A stretch of DNA of 64,000 nucleotides from Bacteroidales bacterium (GTDB lineage: Bacteria > Bacteroidota > Bacteroidia > Bacteroidales > F082), in the NCBI GenBank assembly GCA_017477425.1, contig JAFUVT010000033.1:124001-188000 (forward strand), written 5' to 3'. Shown piece by piece: positions 9,246-17,985 of the stretch. A program made the translations under genes and the position numbers. Numbering within the stretch: position 1 is the first letter of the stretch; each line of letters opens with the position of its first letter. The notes under the pieces were generated by a model. The model saw only the letters and a program-made list of their open reading frames with translations, had not been told where the DNA came from and made no database searches.

Positions 9246-10457
9246 ATGAGCAAATCAATCTGTTTCTATTTCCAAGTGCATCAGCCCTATAGGCTCCGCA
9301 CTTATCGTTTCTTCGAAATCGGGAAGAAACATTACTATAGCGACGACTACAACAACCGCATGATCATGCGGCGCGTGGCCGAGAAGTGCTATCTGCCCAT
9401 GAACGCACTGTTGATGCGGCAAATCGAGCAGTGGGGTGGCAAGATGAAACTTGCGCTCTCGTTCTCGGGCATCGTGCTCGAACAGATGGAGCAGTTTGCG
9501 CCGGATGTGCTTGAGAGTTTCCAGAAGTTGGTCGCCACAGGCCATGTGGAGGTGCTTTCCGAGACCTACGCCCACTCGCTGGCCTCGCTGGCTTCGCCTG
9601 ACGAGTTTAAGCGGCAGGTGACGGCGCACAAGCACAAGATGAAAGAGGTGTTTGGCGTCACGCCGAAGACTTTCCGCAACACCGAGTTGATCTACAGCGA
9701 CGAAATCGGGGCGGCAGTGGCCGACATGGGCTACAACCTCATCCTCACCGAGGGTGCCAAGCACATCTTGGGCTGGAAGAGTCCCAACTATATGTACGCC
9801 AACGCCATCAACCCGAAACTGAAGGTGCTGCTGCGCAACTTCAAGTTCAGCGACGAGATTGCCTTCCGCTTCGTGCAGGACGTCTTCCGCACCGAGGACT
9901 TCGTCAACTGGCTGAATGCCTTGCCCGAGGACGAGGAGGTGGTCAACATCTTCATGGACTACGAGACCTTTGGCGAGCACCAGTCGGCGGAGACGGGCAT
10001 CTTCGACTTCATGGAGCGCCTGCCCGAAGCCATTCTGACGGGCACCAACTTCAAGTTTGCCACGCCGCAGGAGCTGGCGAAGAAGTTGCAGCCGGTGGGC
10101 ATGGTGCATGTGCCCAATGTGCTCTCGTGGAGCGACGAGGAGCGCGACCTCACGGCTTGGCTCGGCAACCCCTTGCAGGACGATGCCTACCGTGCCTTGT
10201 ACGAACTCGCGCCCAAGGTGCGCCGCATCAAGGACGAGGACCTTCAACAGGATTGGCTCCAGTTGCAGACCTCCGACCACTTCTATTACATGTGCACGAA
10301 GTGGCTTTCCGACGGCGTGGTGCACAAGTATTTCAGCCCTTATGCCTCGCCGTATGACGCCTACGTCAACTACATGAATGTACTCACCGATTTTGCCGAC
10401 AGGGTGAAGAACCTTTCGAAGCGAAAAAATGAAGTACAGAAAGTTGTTGAGAATTAA
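9246..10457 (+). CDS. GH57 family glycoside hydrolase (alpha-amylase/branching-type)
   Basis: 403 residues. The GH57 (beta/alpha)7 fold is indicated by the start FYFQVHQPYRLR, the segment SETYAHSLASL, RNTELIYSDEIG (about 144-155, nucleophile glutamate region) and IFMDYETFGEHQ (about 234-245, catalytic aspartate region). It is shorter than typical GH57 branching enzymes (about 500 or more residues) and fits the ~400-residue alpha-amylase-like proteins that sit in Bacteroidota glycogen clusters. Likely intracellular because no signal peptide is seen. It lies 26 bp after the GT4 gene, in the same apparent operon. Confidence 0.9.
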   Translation: MSKSICFYFQVHQPYRLRTYRFFEIGKKHYYSDDYNNRMIMRRVAEKCYLPMNALLMRQIEQWGGKMKLALSFSGIVLEQMEQFAPDVLESFQKLVATGHVEVLSETYAHSLASLASPDEFKRQVTAHKHKMKEVFGVTPKTFRNTELIYSDEIGAAVADMGYNLILTEGAKHILGWKSPNYMYANAINPKLKVLLRNFKFSDEIAFRFVQDVFRTEDFVNWLNALPEDEEVVNIFMDYETFGEHQSAETGIFDFMERLPEAILTGTNFKFATPQELAKKLQPVGMVHVPNVLSWSDEERDLTAWLGNPLQDDAYRALYELAPKVRRIKDEDLQQDWLQLQTSDHFYYMCTKWLSDGVVHKYFSPYASPYDAYVNYMNVLTDFADRVKNLSKRKNEVQKVVEN

Positions 10458-10475
10458 ATGGTTATAAAAAAATAA

Positions 10476-10558
10476 CTTTTGGAAAAGTGAAAATTGATAC
10501 AAAAATCGCTTTTGGAAAAGTGAAAAATTGAAGAAAATCGCTTTTGGAAAAGTGAAAA
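10476..10558 (+). repeat. Three direct repeats with internal dyad upstream of the AAA ATPase
   Basis: The 18-base unit CTTTTGGAAAAGTGAAAA occurs nearly unchanged at 10476-10493 (first base in a slightly different context), 10509-10526 and 10541-10558, at 33- and 32-bp spacing (about three helical turns). Each unit contains the dyad CTTTT-GG-AAAAG. The last copy ends 4 bp before a -7 promoter box. The layout suggests an operator or recognition array. Confidence 0.9.
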
Positions 10559-10562
10559 TGCG

Positions 10563-10570
10563 TATCTTTG
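10563..10570 (+). promoter_or_regulatory. -7 box for the AAA ATPase gene
   Basis: TATCTTTG, 19 bp before the ATG at 10590 and immediately downstream of the third repeat. The gene can therefore be transcribed independently of the glycogen genes. Confidence 0.7.
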
Positions 10571-10589
10571 CAGCGTTAAAGTTGAAAAT

Positions 10590-11795
10590 ATGAGTCAAGA
10601 CGAGTTACAGGCCCTGCACGCGAAATACCTCAGGAAGTTGTCCGCCGTTGACATGACTTTCAGGCGTTATCTCTACGACCAAATCAATTGGGAGGTACGC
10701 ATGATTGGCATCAAGGGGGCGCGTGGTGTGGGCAAGACGACTTTGCTGCTGCAACGCATCAAGTTGGCTTTTGCCGACCCGAACGAGGCTTTCTATGTCT
10801 CGTTGGACGATTTTTGGTTCCAAAGCCACACTTTGGACGAGTTGGCGCAATGGCTCAATAGCCGTGGCGTGATGCATCTTTTCCTGGACGAGGTGCACAA
10901 GTATCCCAAATGGAGCCAAACCTTGAAGAACCTCTACGACGATTATCCCGAGATGCGCATCGTTTATACGGGGTCGTCGATGCTCGAAATCGACCACTCG
11001 AAGGCTGATTTGTCGCGCCGTCAGACGCTATACACGCTGAATGTTCTGTCGTTCAGGGAATTCCTTGCTTTTGAGGGCGTTCTCCAGATGCCTGCTTTGA
11101 CTTTGGAGGAGGTGCTCAAGAACCATGTCGTCAAGGCGATGGAAATCACGAAGGAAATAAAGGTGATGCGCTATTTTGAGGACTATCTGCGTCGTGGCTG
11201 CTATCCTTTTTATAAGGAGTCGGGTGACGATTTCCTGCTGCGTTTGGACGAAACAGCCAAGGTGGTGATGGAAATGGATTTGCCTGCCGTCGAGGAGGTG
11301 ACCTATCAGACCATCCAAAAGGCGAAGTCGTTGCTGATGATTATCGCGAAGAATGTGCCTTTGGAGCCTAATATCCAAACCCTCGTCAATGAGTTGGAAA
11401 CCACGCGCGACCTCTGTCTGAAGCTACTTTACGCCCTCGACCGAGCGGGACTACTTCTCCTGCTGACAGACGAACCTAAAAGCTACAAGCACTTGGTAAA
11501 GCCCAGAAAAATCTTTTTGGGTAATCCGAATTTGATGCACGCCTTTGCGACTTCAATCGAGGTAGGGACGATGCGCGAGACCTTTTTCCTGAACCAAGTG
11601 GGGGCGATGGCCGAAGTGGTCATGCCGAAGCAAGGCGATTTTAAGGTGAATGGACGCTATTTGTTCGAGGTGGGTGGAAGCGGTAAGTCGTTTGACCAAA
11701 TTGCCGATGTGCCAGATAGTTATCTCGCCGTTGACGACATCGAAACCGGCTGCGGCAACAGAATACCCCTTTGGATGTTTGGAATGCTGTATTAG
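10590..11795 (+). CDS. AAA_14-type ATPase of the DUF4143-like family
   Basis: 401 residues. The N-terminal P-loop domain has Walker A GARGVGKTTLLLQ (about 43-55) and Walker B LFLDEVHKYPKW (about 97-108), followed by the sensor-like IVYTGSSMLEI. The second half is a helical, winged-helix-like region (LIIAKNVPLEPNIQTLVNELE) ending in a basic, restriction-enzyme-fold-like region, as in the large family of single-gene ATPases common in Bacteroidota. Function is unknown. It interrupts the glycogen cluster, carries its own promoter and repeat array, and may be an independently mobile or selfish cargo gene. Confidence 0.85.
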   Translation: MSQDELQALHAKYLRKLSAVDMTFRRYLYDQINWEVRMIGIKGARGVGKTTLLLQRIKLAFADPNEAFYVSLDDFWFQSHTLDELAQWLNSRGVMHLFLDEVHKYPKWSQTLKNLYDDYPEMRIVYTGSSMLEIDHSKADLSRRQTLYTLNVLSFREFLAFEGVLQMPALTLEEVLKNHVVKAMEITKEIKVMRYFEDYLRRGCYPFYKESGDDFLLRLDETAKVVMEMDLPAVEEVTYQTIQKAKSLLMIIAKNVPLEPNIQTLVNELETTRDLCLKLLYALDRAGLLLLLTDEPKSYKHLVKPRKIFLGNPNLMHAFATSIEVGTMRETFFLNQVGAMAEVVMPKQGDFKVNGRYLFEVGGSGKSFDQIADVPDSYLAVDDIETGCGNRIPLWMFGMLY

Positions 11796-11824
11796 TTATG
11801 AGTTGATAGTGAATATTTGTAGTT

Positions 11825-11865
11825 GGGACTTGTCCCGCGTCTCGCGTCCCGAAGTCCCGTGTCAA
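11825..11865. repeat. GTCCCG-rich dispersed repeat, copy 1
   Basis: This intergenic, self-complementary GC-rich stretch lies between the AAA ATPase and the synthase-phosphorylase gene. Its last 23 bases (11843-11865) are identical to 23053-23075, which form one arm of a longer hairpin, so the two are copies of one dispersed family. Confidence 0.8.
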
Positions 11866-11899
11866 TATGAAAATCTTGAAATAATAAATACCTAAATAA

Positions 11900-14800
11900 A
11901 TGAAAAACCCCGAATACCTTTTTGAAACCAGTTGGGAAGTGTGTAATATGGTGGGCGGCATCTATACGGTGCTTTCCACGAAGTCGAATGTGGTGCGTCA
12001 AATGCTTGGCGACCATTACATTACGGTCGGTCCCGATGTGGTGAAGGAAGCACACGAAACGCTTTATTTTGTTGAAGACAATGAACTGTTCCCCGAATGG
12101 CGCGAGCGGGCTCTGGCGCAAGGCCTGAAGTTCCGCATCGGCCGCTGGAAGATCGAGAGTAGCCCGATTGCCATTTTGGTGGATTATACACCACTTTATC
12201 AAACCAAAAACGAAATCCTAGGCCATCTTTGGGAGCAATACGAACTCGACAGCATCCGTGGCCAGTGGGACTATATCGAACCCGTGTTGTTCGGCTATGC
12301 TGCGGGCCAGGTAATTGAGAGTTTTGTCAACTTCAACCTTCCTCAAACGACCAACATCGTGGCACATTTCCATGAGTGGATGTCGGGCTCGGGCGTGCTT
12401 TACCTGAAGGAGCATTGCCCGCAGGTGGCCACGGTATTCACTACACATGCCACCTATCTTGGTCGAGCCATCTCAGGTAACGGAATGGCGCTTTACGAGA
12501 ATCTGAAGTCCTATCTGCCTTCGGTGATGGCCTTACAGTTCAACGTGGTTTCACAGCAGTCGATGGAACAAAAGGCGGCCAAAAACGCCGACGCTTTCAC
12601 GACGGTGAGTGATATCACGGCACAGGAATGCGAGCAATTCCTCTATCGCAAGCCTGACGCAATTACGATGAATGGCATCGACCATGCCCTTCGCAAGGAT
12701 GCCAAACTTTTTGGCGAGAGACGAAACACGACGCGTGAGAAGATCCTCAAGATCGCTGAAACGCTTTGTGGCGAACCCATCGACCGCAATTGTCTGATGG
12801 TCATCAACAGTGGTCGTTACGAGTTTAAGAATAAAGGCATCAACCTGTACATCGAGGCCTTGCGCCGCTTGAACGAGGACAAGAATTTGAAGCGTACGGT
12901 GTTGGCCGTGATTGCCGTGCCAGGCAACATCGCTGGCCCGTCAAAAGACCTGCAACACCGCCTTGACGGCTCGAATCCCATCATGGGTCACACCGACTTC
13001 CCAGCTACGCACCATATCTTTGAATATGAGAACGATGCGATTTTGAACACCTTACGTAATTCGGGGCTTCAAAACGACGCCAACGACAAGGTAAAAGTGA
13101 TGTTTGTGCCCGCTTATCTCAATGGCGACGACGGCATCTTCAATATGACCTATTCCGAGTTTCTCGCTGGCTTTGATTTCTCGGTTTTCCCATCCTACTA
13201 TGAGCCTTGGGGCTACACTCCGCTCGAAAGCGTCTCGTTGGGTATCCCGACTTTGACCACTGACGTGGCGGGTTTTGGCCGTTTCGTGGAGAAGGAATGT
13301 GGTGACACCGAGGCAGTTATCGTTGCCCGTCGACATGATGGCGATGACAACACGTTGGTAGACGCTATCGTGGCTTCGTTGCGTCGTTTCCTTGAGACGG
13401 ATGAGAAAGGCATGGTACGCATCTCGGATGCTGCTTTGCAGGTGGCCGACAAATTGTTGTGGAAAGACTTGATTGTCAACTATCAAAAAGCTTGGGATGT
13501 GGCGCTTGAAAAGTCGGGGGGACGGCATTATATGCTCGAACCAGTCCCTTATGCCGACATGATGCACGAGGTGGTCTATCAGAAAAACGATTCACCGAGT
13601 TGGAAAAAGGTGCTGGTGCAACCCGTCTATTCTGAGGAGATGAAGAAATTGCAGTCCTTGTCGCGCAACATATGGTGGTGCTGGAACGTGGATGCCATTG
13701 AACTCTTTGAGAGCATCGACCCCGTGGCTTGGAAAGCTACCGAAAACAATCCCGTCGCACTGATGGAAGGCCTTTCCGTCGAGCAAATTGCTGATTTGGA
13801 GAATAATGAAGATTTCATCGAGCGTTTGAACAAGGTCTACGAGCAGTTCAAGAACTATATGGCACAACCGACGAAGCAGAAGGACCTCATCGCCTATTTC
13901 AGCATGGAATACGGCCTGATGAAGAGCCTCAAGATTTATTCGGGCGGTTTGGGCATTCTTGCCGGAGACTATATGAAGCAGGCCTCTGACTCCAATGCCA
14001 ATATGGTGGGCATAGGCTTGCTGTATCGTTATGGTTATTTCGCACAAGAAATCTCCGTATCGGGTGAGCAACGCGCCGAATACATCCCGCAGAAATTCTC
14101 TCAGTTGCCTTTGCAACCCGTGTTCGACGACAAGGGTGAATGGGTGAAGGTAAGTATCGCCTTCCCAGGCCGTTCGGTCTATGCCAAAGCATGGCGTGTT
14201 AATGTGGGTAGGGTAGGACTCTACCTGCTTGATACCGACATCGAGGAGAACTCGCCTGAGGACCGTGGCATCACAGGACGTTTGTATGGCGGCGACAGCG
14301 AAATGCGCATCAAGCAGGAGATGTTTCTCGGCGTGGGAGGCATCCGCTTGCTCGAAGCGATGGGCATGAAACCCACGATATACCACTGCAACGAAGGTCA
14401 CGCGGCCTTCAGCGGATTGGAGCGTTTGCGCGTTTACATCAACAAGCACAACCTCGATTTCGACGTGGCGTTGGAGTTGGTCAGGGCGTCAACCTTGTTC
14501 ACGACGCATACGCCGGTGCCCGCGGGTCATGATGCCTTTGAGGAGCACCTGATTCGTACCTATATGCCTCACTATGCCAACCGCATGAACATCAGTTGGG
14601 AACGCTTCATGGGTTTGGGCCGTTTCAACCCCAACAACCCGAACGAAAAGTTCTCAATGAGCGTGCTGGCCACCAACCTCAGCCAGGAGGTGAATGGCGT
14701 GAGCAAGATCCATGGTCGCGTGTCGCGCGAGATGTTCCAATCGTTGTGGCCAGGCTATTTTGCTGAAGAAAACCACATCGGCAGTGTCACCAATGGCGTG

Positions 14801-16126
14801 CATCTGCCCACATGGAGCAACCGGCTGTGGCAACGACTTTACAAGGAGACCTTTGGCCCCGATTACATCGACCATCAGTCGGATGTCGAGATGTGGAGCA
14901 AGATCAACGAAGTGCCGGATGCCACAATTTGGAATATCCGCAAGCAGCTGAAGCATGAGCTGATCGTCTATCTCGGCGAAAAGCTGAAGGAGGACATGCG
15001 GCAACGGCAAGAAAGCCCGAAGCTGATTATGCAGACAGTCAACAACTTGAACGAGAACGCTTTAATCGTTGGTTTCGCACGTCGTTTTGCCACCTACAAG
15101 CGCGCCCATTTGCTCTTTGGCAACTTGGAACGGCTGTCGCAGTTGGTCAACGACCCGAAGCGTCCCGTCATCTTCCTCTTTGCCGGCAAGGCCCACCCCA
15201 ACGACAAGGCAGGTCAAGACCTCATCAAGATGATTATCGACATTTCGCGCCGACCAGAGTTTGTCGGAAAGATTCTGTTTGTCAGTAACTACGATATGGA
15301 ATTGGGCGGACGTTTGACGAACAGTGTTGATGTATGGCTCAATACGCCTACACGTCCCCTGGAAGCCTCTGGAACAAGCGGTGAAAAGGCCGTGATGAAT
15401 GGCGTACTCAATTTCTCCGTCCTCGATGGTTGGTGGGCCGAAGGCTATCGTCCTGATGCTGGCTGGGCCATTCAGGAAAAGCGCACCTATCAAGACCAAC
15501 GCTATCAGGACGAGATGGATGCCGAGACGATTTACAACACGCTCGAGAACGAAATCGTGCCGCTTTATTATGCACGCAATATGCAGGAAGTGCCTACGGG
15601 ATGGGTGGCCGCGATGAAGAAATGCCTCAATGAGATTTCGCCACGTTTCACGATGAAACGCATGATGGACGACTATTTTGAGTTGTATTACAACAAGTTG
15701 ATTGAGCGTACCAACTGGATGCGGGCCAACCGTTACCAAAAGGCCTTCGAGATCAACGCGTGGAAGAGCCGTGTGCGCAATGCTTGGGATAAGGTGGAGG
15801 TGAAGTCCATCATCTTGCCCGATACCAACGTGCGTCCGCTGACATTCGGCGAGCAATTCATTGCCGAAATCACTTTGCTTACACCCGATTTGAATCCTGG
15901 CGACATTGCCATCGAATTGCTTTTCGGCAACAAGAACAACGATGTGGTGAACGAAATCACTGCTGTCGAGAAGATGAAGCTCGTCGATAGCGGCGACGGC
16001 TGGGTGAAGTATTATATTAAGGTGCCGATTACGCGCGCAGGAGTATACAATTTCACCTTCCGCGTCTATCCCACCAATCCGATGCTGCCGCATCGGCAGG
16101 ACTTCCCATTGGTGAAGTGGATCTGA
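11900..16126 (+). CDS. Glycogen synthase (GT3) fused to alpha-glucan phosphorylase (GT35)
   Basis: 1408 residues. The N-terminal ~550 match GT3 glycogen synthases of the eukaryotic type: VGGIYTVLSTK near residue 18, HFHEWMSGSG near 155, FTTHATYLGR near 180 and VFPSYYEPWGYTPLE near 430. A DUF3417-like linker (KLQSLSRNIWWCWNVDA) starts near 575, then a GT35 domain of the short alpha-glucan phosphorylase type. EASGTSGEKAVMNG holds the predicted PLP lysine at about K1163; the residue before it is glutamate where methionine is common. One continuous frame thus joins an enzyme that builds glycogen with one that degrades it. It is the last gene of the glycogen cluster and ends at a strong terminator. 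Confidence 0.93.
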   Translation: MKNPEYLFETSWEVCNMVGGIYTVLSTKSNVVRQMLGDHYITVGPDVVKEAHETLYFVEDNELFPEWRERALAQGLKFRIGRWKIESSPIAILVDYTPLYQTKNEILGHLWEQYELDSIRGQWDYIEPVLFGYAAGQVIESFVNFNLPQTTNIVAHFHEWMSGSGVLYLKEHCPQVATVFTTHATYLGRAISGNGMALYENLKSYLPSVMALQFNVVSQQSMEQKAAKNADAFTTVSDITAQECEQFLYRKPDAITMNGIDHALRKDAKLFGERRNTTREKILKIAETLCGEPIDRNCLMVINSGRYEFKNKGINLYIEALRRLNEDKNLKRTVLAVIAVPGNIAGPSKDLQHRLDGSNPIMGHTDFPATHHIFEYENDAILNTLRNSGLQNDANDKVKVMFVPAYLNGDDGIFNMTYSEFLAGFDFSVFPSYYEPWGYTPLESVSLGIPTLTTDVAGFGRFVEKECGDTEAVIVARRHDGDDNTLVDAIVASLRRFLETDEKGMVRISDAALQVADKLLWKDLIVNYQKAWDVALEKSGGRHYMLEPVPYADMMHEVVYQKNDSPSWKKVLVQPVYSEEMKKLQSLSRNIWWCWNVDAIELFESIDPVAWKATENNPVALMEGLSVEQIADLENNEDFIERLNKVYEQFKNYMAQPTKQKDLIAYFSMEYGLMKSLKIYSGGLGILAGDYMKQASDSNANMVGIGLLYRYGYFAQEISVSGEQRAEYIPQKFSQLPLQPVFDDKGEWVKVSIAFPGRSVYAKAWRVNVGRVGLYLLDTDIEENSPEDRGITGRLYGGDSEMRIKQEMFLGVGGIRLLEAMGMKPTIYHCNEGHAAFSGLERLRVYINKHNLDFDVALELVRASTLFTTHTPVPAGHDAFEEHLIRTYMPHYANRMNISWERFMGLGRFNPNNPNEKFSMSVLATNLSQEVNGVSKIHGRVSREMFQSLWPGYFAEENHIGSVTNGVHLPTWSNRLWQRLYKETFGPDYIDHQSDVEMWSKINEVPDATIWNIRKQLKHELIVYLGEKLKEDMRQRQESPKLIMQTVNNLNENALIVGFARRFATYKRAHLLFGNLERLSQLVNDPKRPVIFLFAGKAHPNDKAGQDLIKMIIDISRRPEFVGKILFVSNYDMELGGRLTNSVDVWLNTPTRPLEASGTSGEKAVMNGVLNFSVLDGWWAEGYRPDAGWAIQEKRTYQDQRYQDEMDAETIYNTLENEIVPLYYARNMQEVPTGWVAAMKKCLNEISPRFTMKRMMDDYFELYYNKLIERTNWMRANRYQKAFEINAWKSRVRNAWDKVEVKSIILPDTNVRPLTFGEQFIAEITLLTPDLNPGDIAIELLFGNKNNDVVNEITAVEKMKLVDSGDGWVKYYIKVPITRAGVYNFTFRVYPTNPMLPHRQDFPLVKWI

Positions 16127-16131
16127 TATGG

Positions 16132-16162
16132 AAAGGCAATCCTTTGGGATTGCCTTTTTTTT
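16132..16162 (+). terminator. Rho-independent terminator after the glycogen cluster
   Basis: The 11-bp stem AAAGGCAATCC / GGATTGCCTTT (16132-16142, 16147-16157) is followed by a T-run. Confidence 0.93.
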
Positions 16163-16213
16163 GTGGCTTTGGTGAAAATAATTAGAAACTACGTCGAAAT
16201 TGAAAATAATTAG

Positions 16214-16221
16214 TATATTTG
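16214..16221 (+). promoter_or_regulatory. -7 box for the NfeD-SPFH operon
   Basis: TATATTTG, 19 bp before the NfeD start codon; no clear -33 box. Confidence 0.65.
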
Positions 16222-16240
16222 CGCAATCAAAATACAGATT

Positions 16241-16672
16241 ATGGCAATCTATCAAATTTGGCTTATCGTAGCTATTGTGTTGGTTATATTTGAGATCTGT
16301 TCCGCCACTTTTGGCGCCATTTGCTTTGCCATCGGTGCTGGCTTTTCCGCCTTGGCTGCTGGACTGGGCGCCAATATCACTTGGCAAATAGTCATTTTTG
16401 CCATTGTGTCCTTGCTGACCTTTGTTTTCTTGCGCCCCTTTATGCTGAAATTCTTGGATAGGAAGTCAAAAGATACGAAAACCAATGCCGATGCGCTCAT
16501 CGGACGCAAGGGTGTCGTCTCGGAACGTATCGATGCAGAACAGCACACGGGTCGTGTCGCCATTGATGGCGATGATTGGAAGGCAGTTTCTGAAGACGGC
16601 TCCATCATAGAGAAAGGTGTTTCGGTAGAAATCGTCAAAATGGATAGTATCATAGTAACCGTTAAACAATAA
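16241..16672 (+). CDS. NfeD-like membrane protein
   Basis: 143 residues: two or three N-terminal membrane segments (about 5-75), then a C-terminal OB-fold domain with the typical pattern IGRKGVVSERIDAEQHTGRV and a final VEIVKMDSIIVTV strand. Short NfeD proteins act together with SPFH/stomatin proteins in membrane microdomain organisation; here the SPFH gene starts 5 bp downstream, which is the standard pairing. Confidence 0.9.
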   Translation: MAIYQIWLIVAIVLVIFEICSATFGAICFAIGAGFSALAAGLGANITWQIVIFAIVSLLTFVFLRPFMLKFLDRKSKDTKTNADALIGRKGVVSERIDAEQHTGRVAIDGDDWKAVSEDGSIIEKGVSVEIVKMDSIIVTVKQ

Positions 16673-16677
16673 CCATC

Positions 16678-17634
16678 ATGAACACATTCAACATTGTTCT
16701 CATCGCCATTGTGGCTCTTGTCGTGATATACATTCTCAAGGGAATCAAGATCGTCTCGCAGTCAGAAACCATGATTGTCGAGCGCTTGGGCAAGTACAAC
16801 CGTACACTCAATGCGGGCATCAATGTCATTTTACCCATCGTTGAGAAGGCCAAGGAAACCATCTCCCGCCGCCAGAATGGCCAGCTTAGAGGCACTGACC
16901 GCATTGATATGCGTGAGCAGGTGTATGACTTTGACAAGCAAAGTGTTATCACAAAGGATAATGTAATGACCGAAATCAACGCCCTGCTTTATTTCCAAAT
17001 CGTCGACCCGATGAAGGCTGTCTACGAGATCCAAAACCTGCCTGTCGCTATCGAAAAGCTCACCCAAACCACGCTCCGTAACGTCGTTGGCGAGATGGAA
17101 CTCGATGAGACCCTGACCTCGCGCGACACCATCAACTCGAAGCTGCGCAACGTGCTTGACGATGCCACCAACAAATGGGGTGTGAAGGTAAATCGTGTTG
17201 AACTCCAGGATATTACGCCTCCTGAGAGCATACGTCGCACGATGGAACTCCAGATGCAGGCCGAGCGTAACCGTCGTGCCGAAATCCTGAAGGCCGAAGG
17301 TGAGAAACAAGCCCAAATCTTGAACTCCGAGGGCGAGAAGCAAGCCGAAATCAATGCTGCCGAGGCCGAAAAGCAGGCCAACATCCTGAGAGCTGAAGGT
17401 GAGGCTCGCGCTAAAGTGTTGCAAGCCGAGGCCGAGGCTGCTGCCATCAGCAATATTGCTGCTGCCGTGGCCGACCGTGGTGCCGATCCAGTCAATTATC
17501 TGTTGGCAGTGAAATATATCGAGACCCTTAAGGAAGTGGCTGGAGGACAACAGAATAAGACCGTCTATCTGCCTTACGAGGCCAGCAATTTGCTCGGTTC
17601 GCTGGGCGGTATCAAGGAATTGCTCGGAAAATAA
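16678..17634 (+). CDS. SPFH/Band 7 (stomatin/prohibitin-like) protein
   Basis: 318 residues: one N-terminal membrane anchor (about 4-20), the band 7 domain opening with IVSQSETMIVERLGKYNRTL, then a long Ala/Glu-rich coiled coil (about 195-265) with repeated EGEKQAEINAAEAEKQ-type heptads and a glycine-rich C-terminus. It is the stomatin-like partner of the adjacent NfeD protein and is expected to form large oligomers at the inner membrane. Confidence 0.93.
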   Translation: MNTFNIVLIAIVALVVIYILKGIKIVSQSETMIVERLGKYNRTLNAGINVILPIVEKAKETISRRQNGQLRGTDRIDMREQVYDFDKQSVITKDNVMTEINALLYFQIVDPMKAVYEIQNLPVAIEKLTQTTLRNVVGEMELDETLTSRDTINSKLRNVLDDATNKWGVKVNRVELQDITPPESIRRTMELQMQAERNRRAEILKAEGEKQAQILNSEGEKQAEINAAEAEKQANILRAEGEARAKVLQAEAEAAAISNIAAAVADRGADPVNYLLAVKYIETLKEVAGGQQNKTVYLPYEASNLLGSLGGIKELLGK

Positions 17635-17646
17635 GGGAGCTTTGTA

Positions 17647-17874
17647 ATGAAAGACTTTTCGTATAAGAAAGACCTCCATATCGGTCACTTGATTCAGCAG
17701 GAATTGAGCCGACAGGGGAGGAGTGCCTCGTGGCTTGCCAAGTCGATCTATTGTGAAAGGTCCAACATCTATAAGCTGTTCCAGCGGGAGAGTATCTCCA
17801 TCGACCAGTTGATGCGCATATCCGAAGTGATGGAACACGATTTTTTGAGGGACTGCTACAACAATGTGGATTGA
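17647..17874 (+). CDS. Small HTH (XRE-like) protein, copy 1
   Basis: 75 residues, basically one helix-turn-helix: LIQQELSRQGRSASWLAKSIYCERSNIYKLF, then a region IDQLMRISEVMEHDFL. It is a paralog of the protein encoded at 20009-20233, sharing the HIG.(L/M)IQ(Q/E)EL.RQGR and CE(R/K)SN(I/V)YK motifs. It starts 12 bp after the SPFH gene, so is probably the last gene of that operon. Likely DNA-binding; the target is unknown. Confidence 0.8.
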   Translation: MKDFSYKKDLHIGHLIQQELSRQGRSASWLAKSIYCERSNIYKLFQRESISIDQLMRISEVMEHDFLRDCYNNVD

Positions 17875-17922
17875 TAATCCTTTAATATTGGAATAAAAAT
17901 CCAAAATTAAAGGATTATTTTT
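17875..17922 (+). terminator. Terminator after the small HTH gene
   Basis: The stem TAATCCTTTAAT / ATTAAAGGATTA (17875-17886, 17906-17917) has an inner TTGGA/TCCAA pairing and is followed by T-residues. Confidence 0.85.
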
Positions 17923-17952
17923 CAATTATTCGGTTTTTCTTTCATTATCTTT

Positions 17953-17960
17953 TACTTTTG
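17953..17960 (+). promoter_or_regulatory. -7 box for the TPR-HTH regulator
   Basis: TACTTTTG, 25 bp before the start codon at 17986. Confidence 0.65.
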
Positions 17961-17985
17961 CCATTATTTTTGGATTTTTCAAGTC

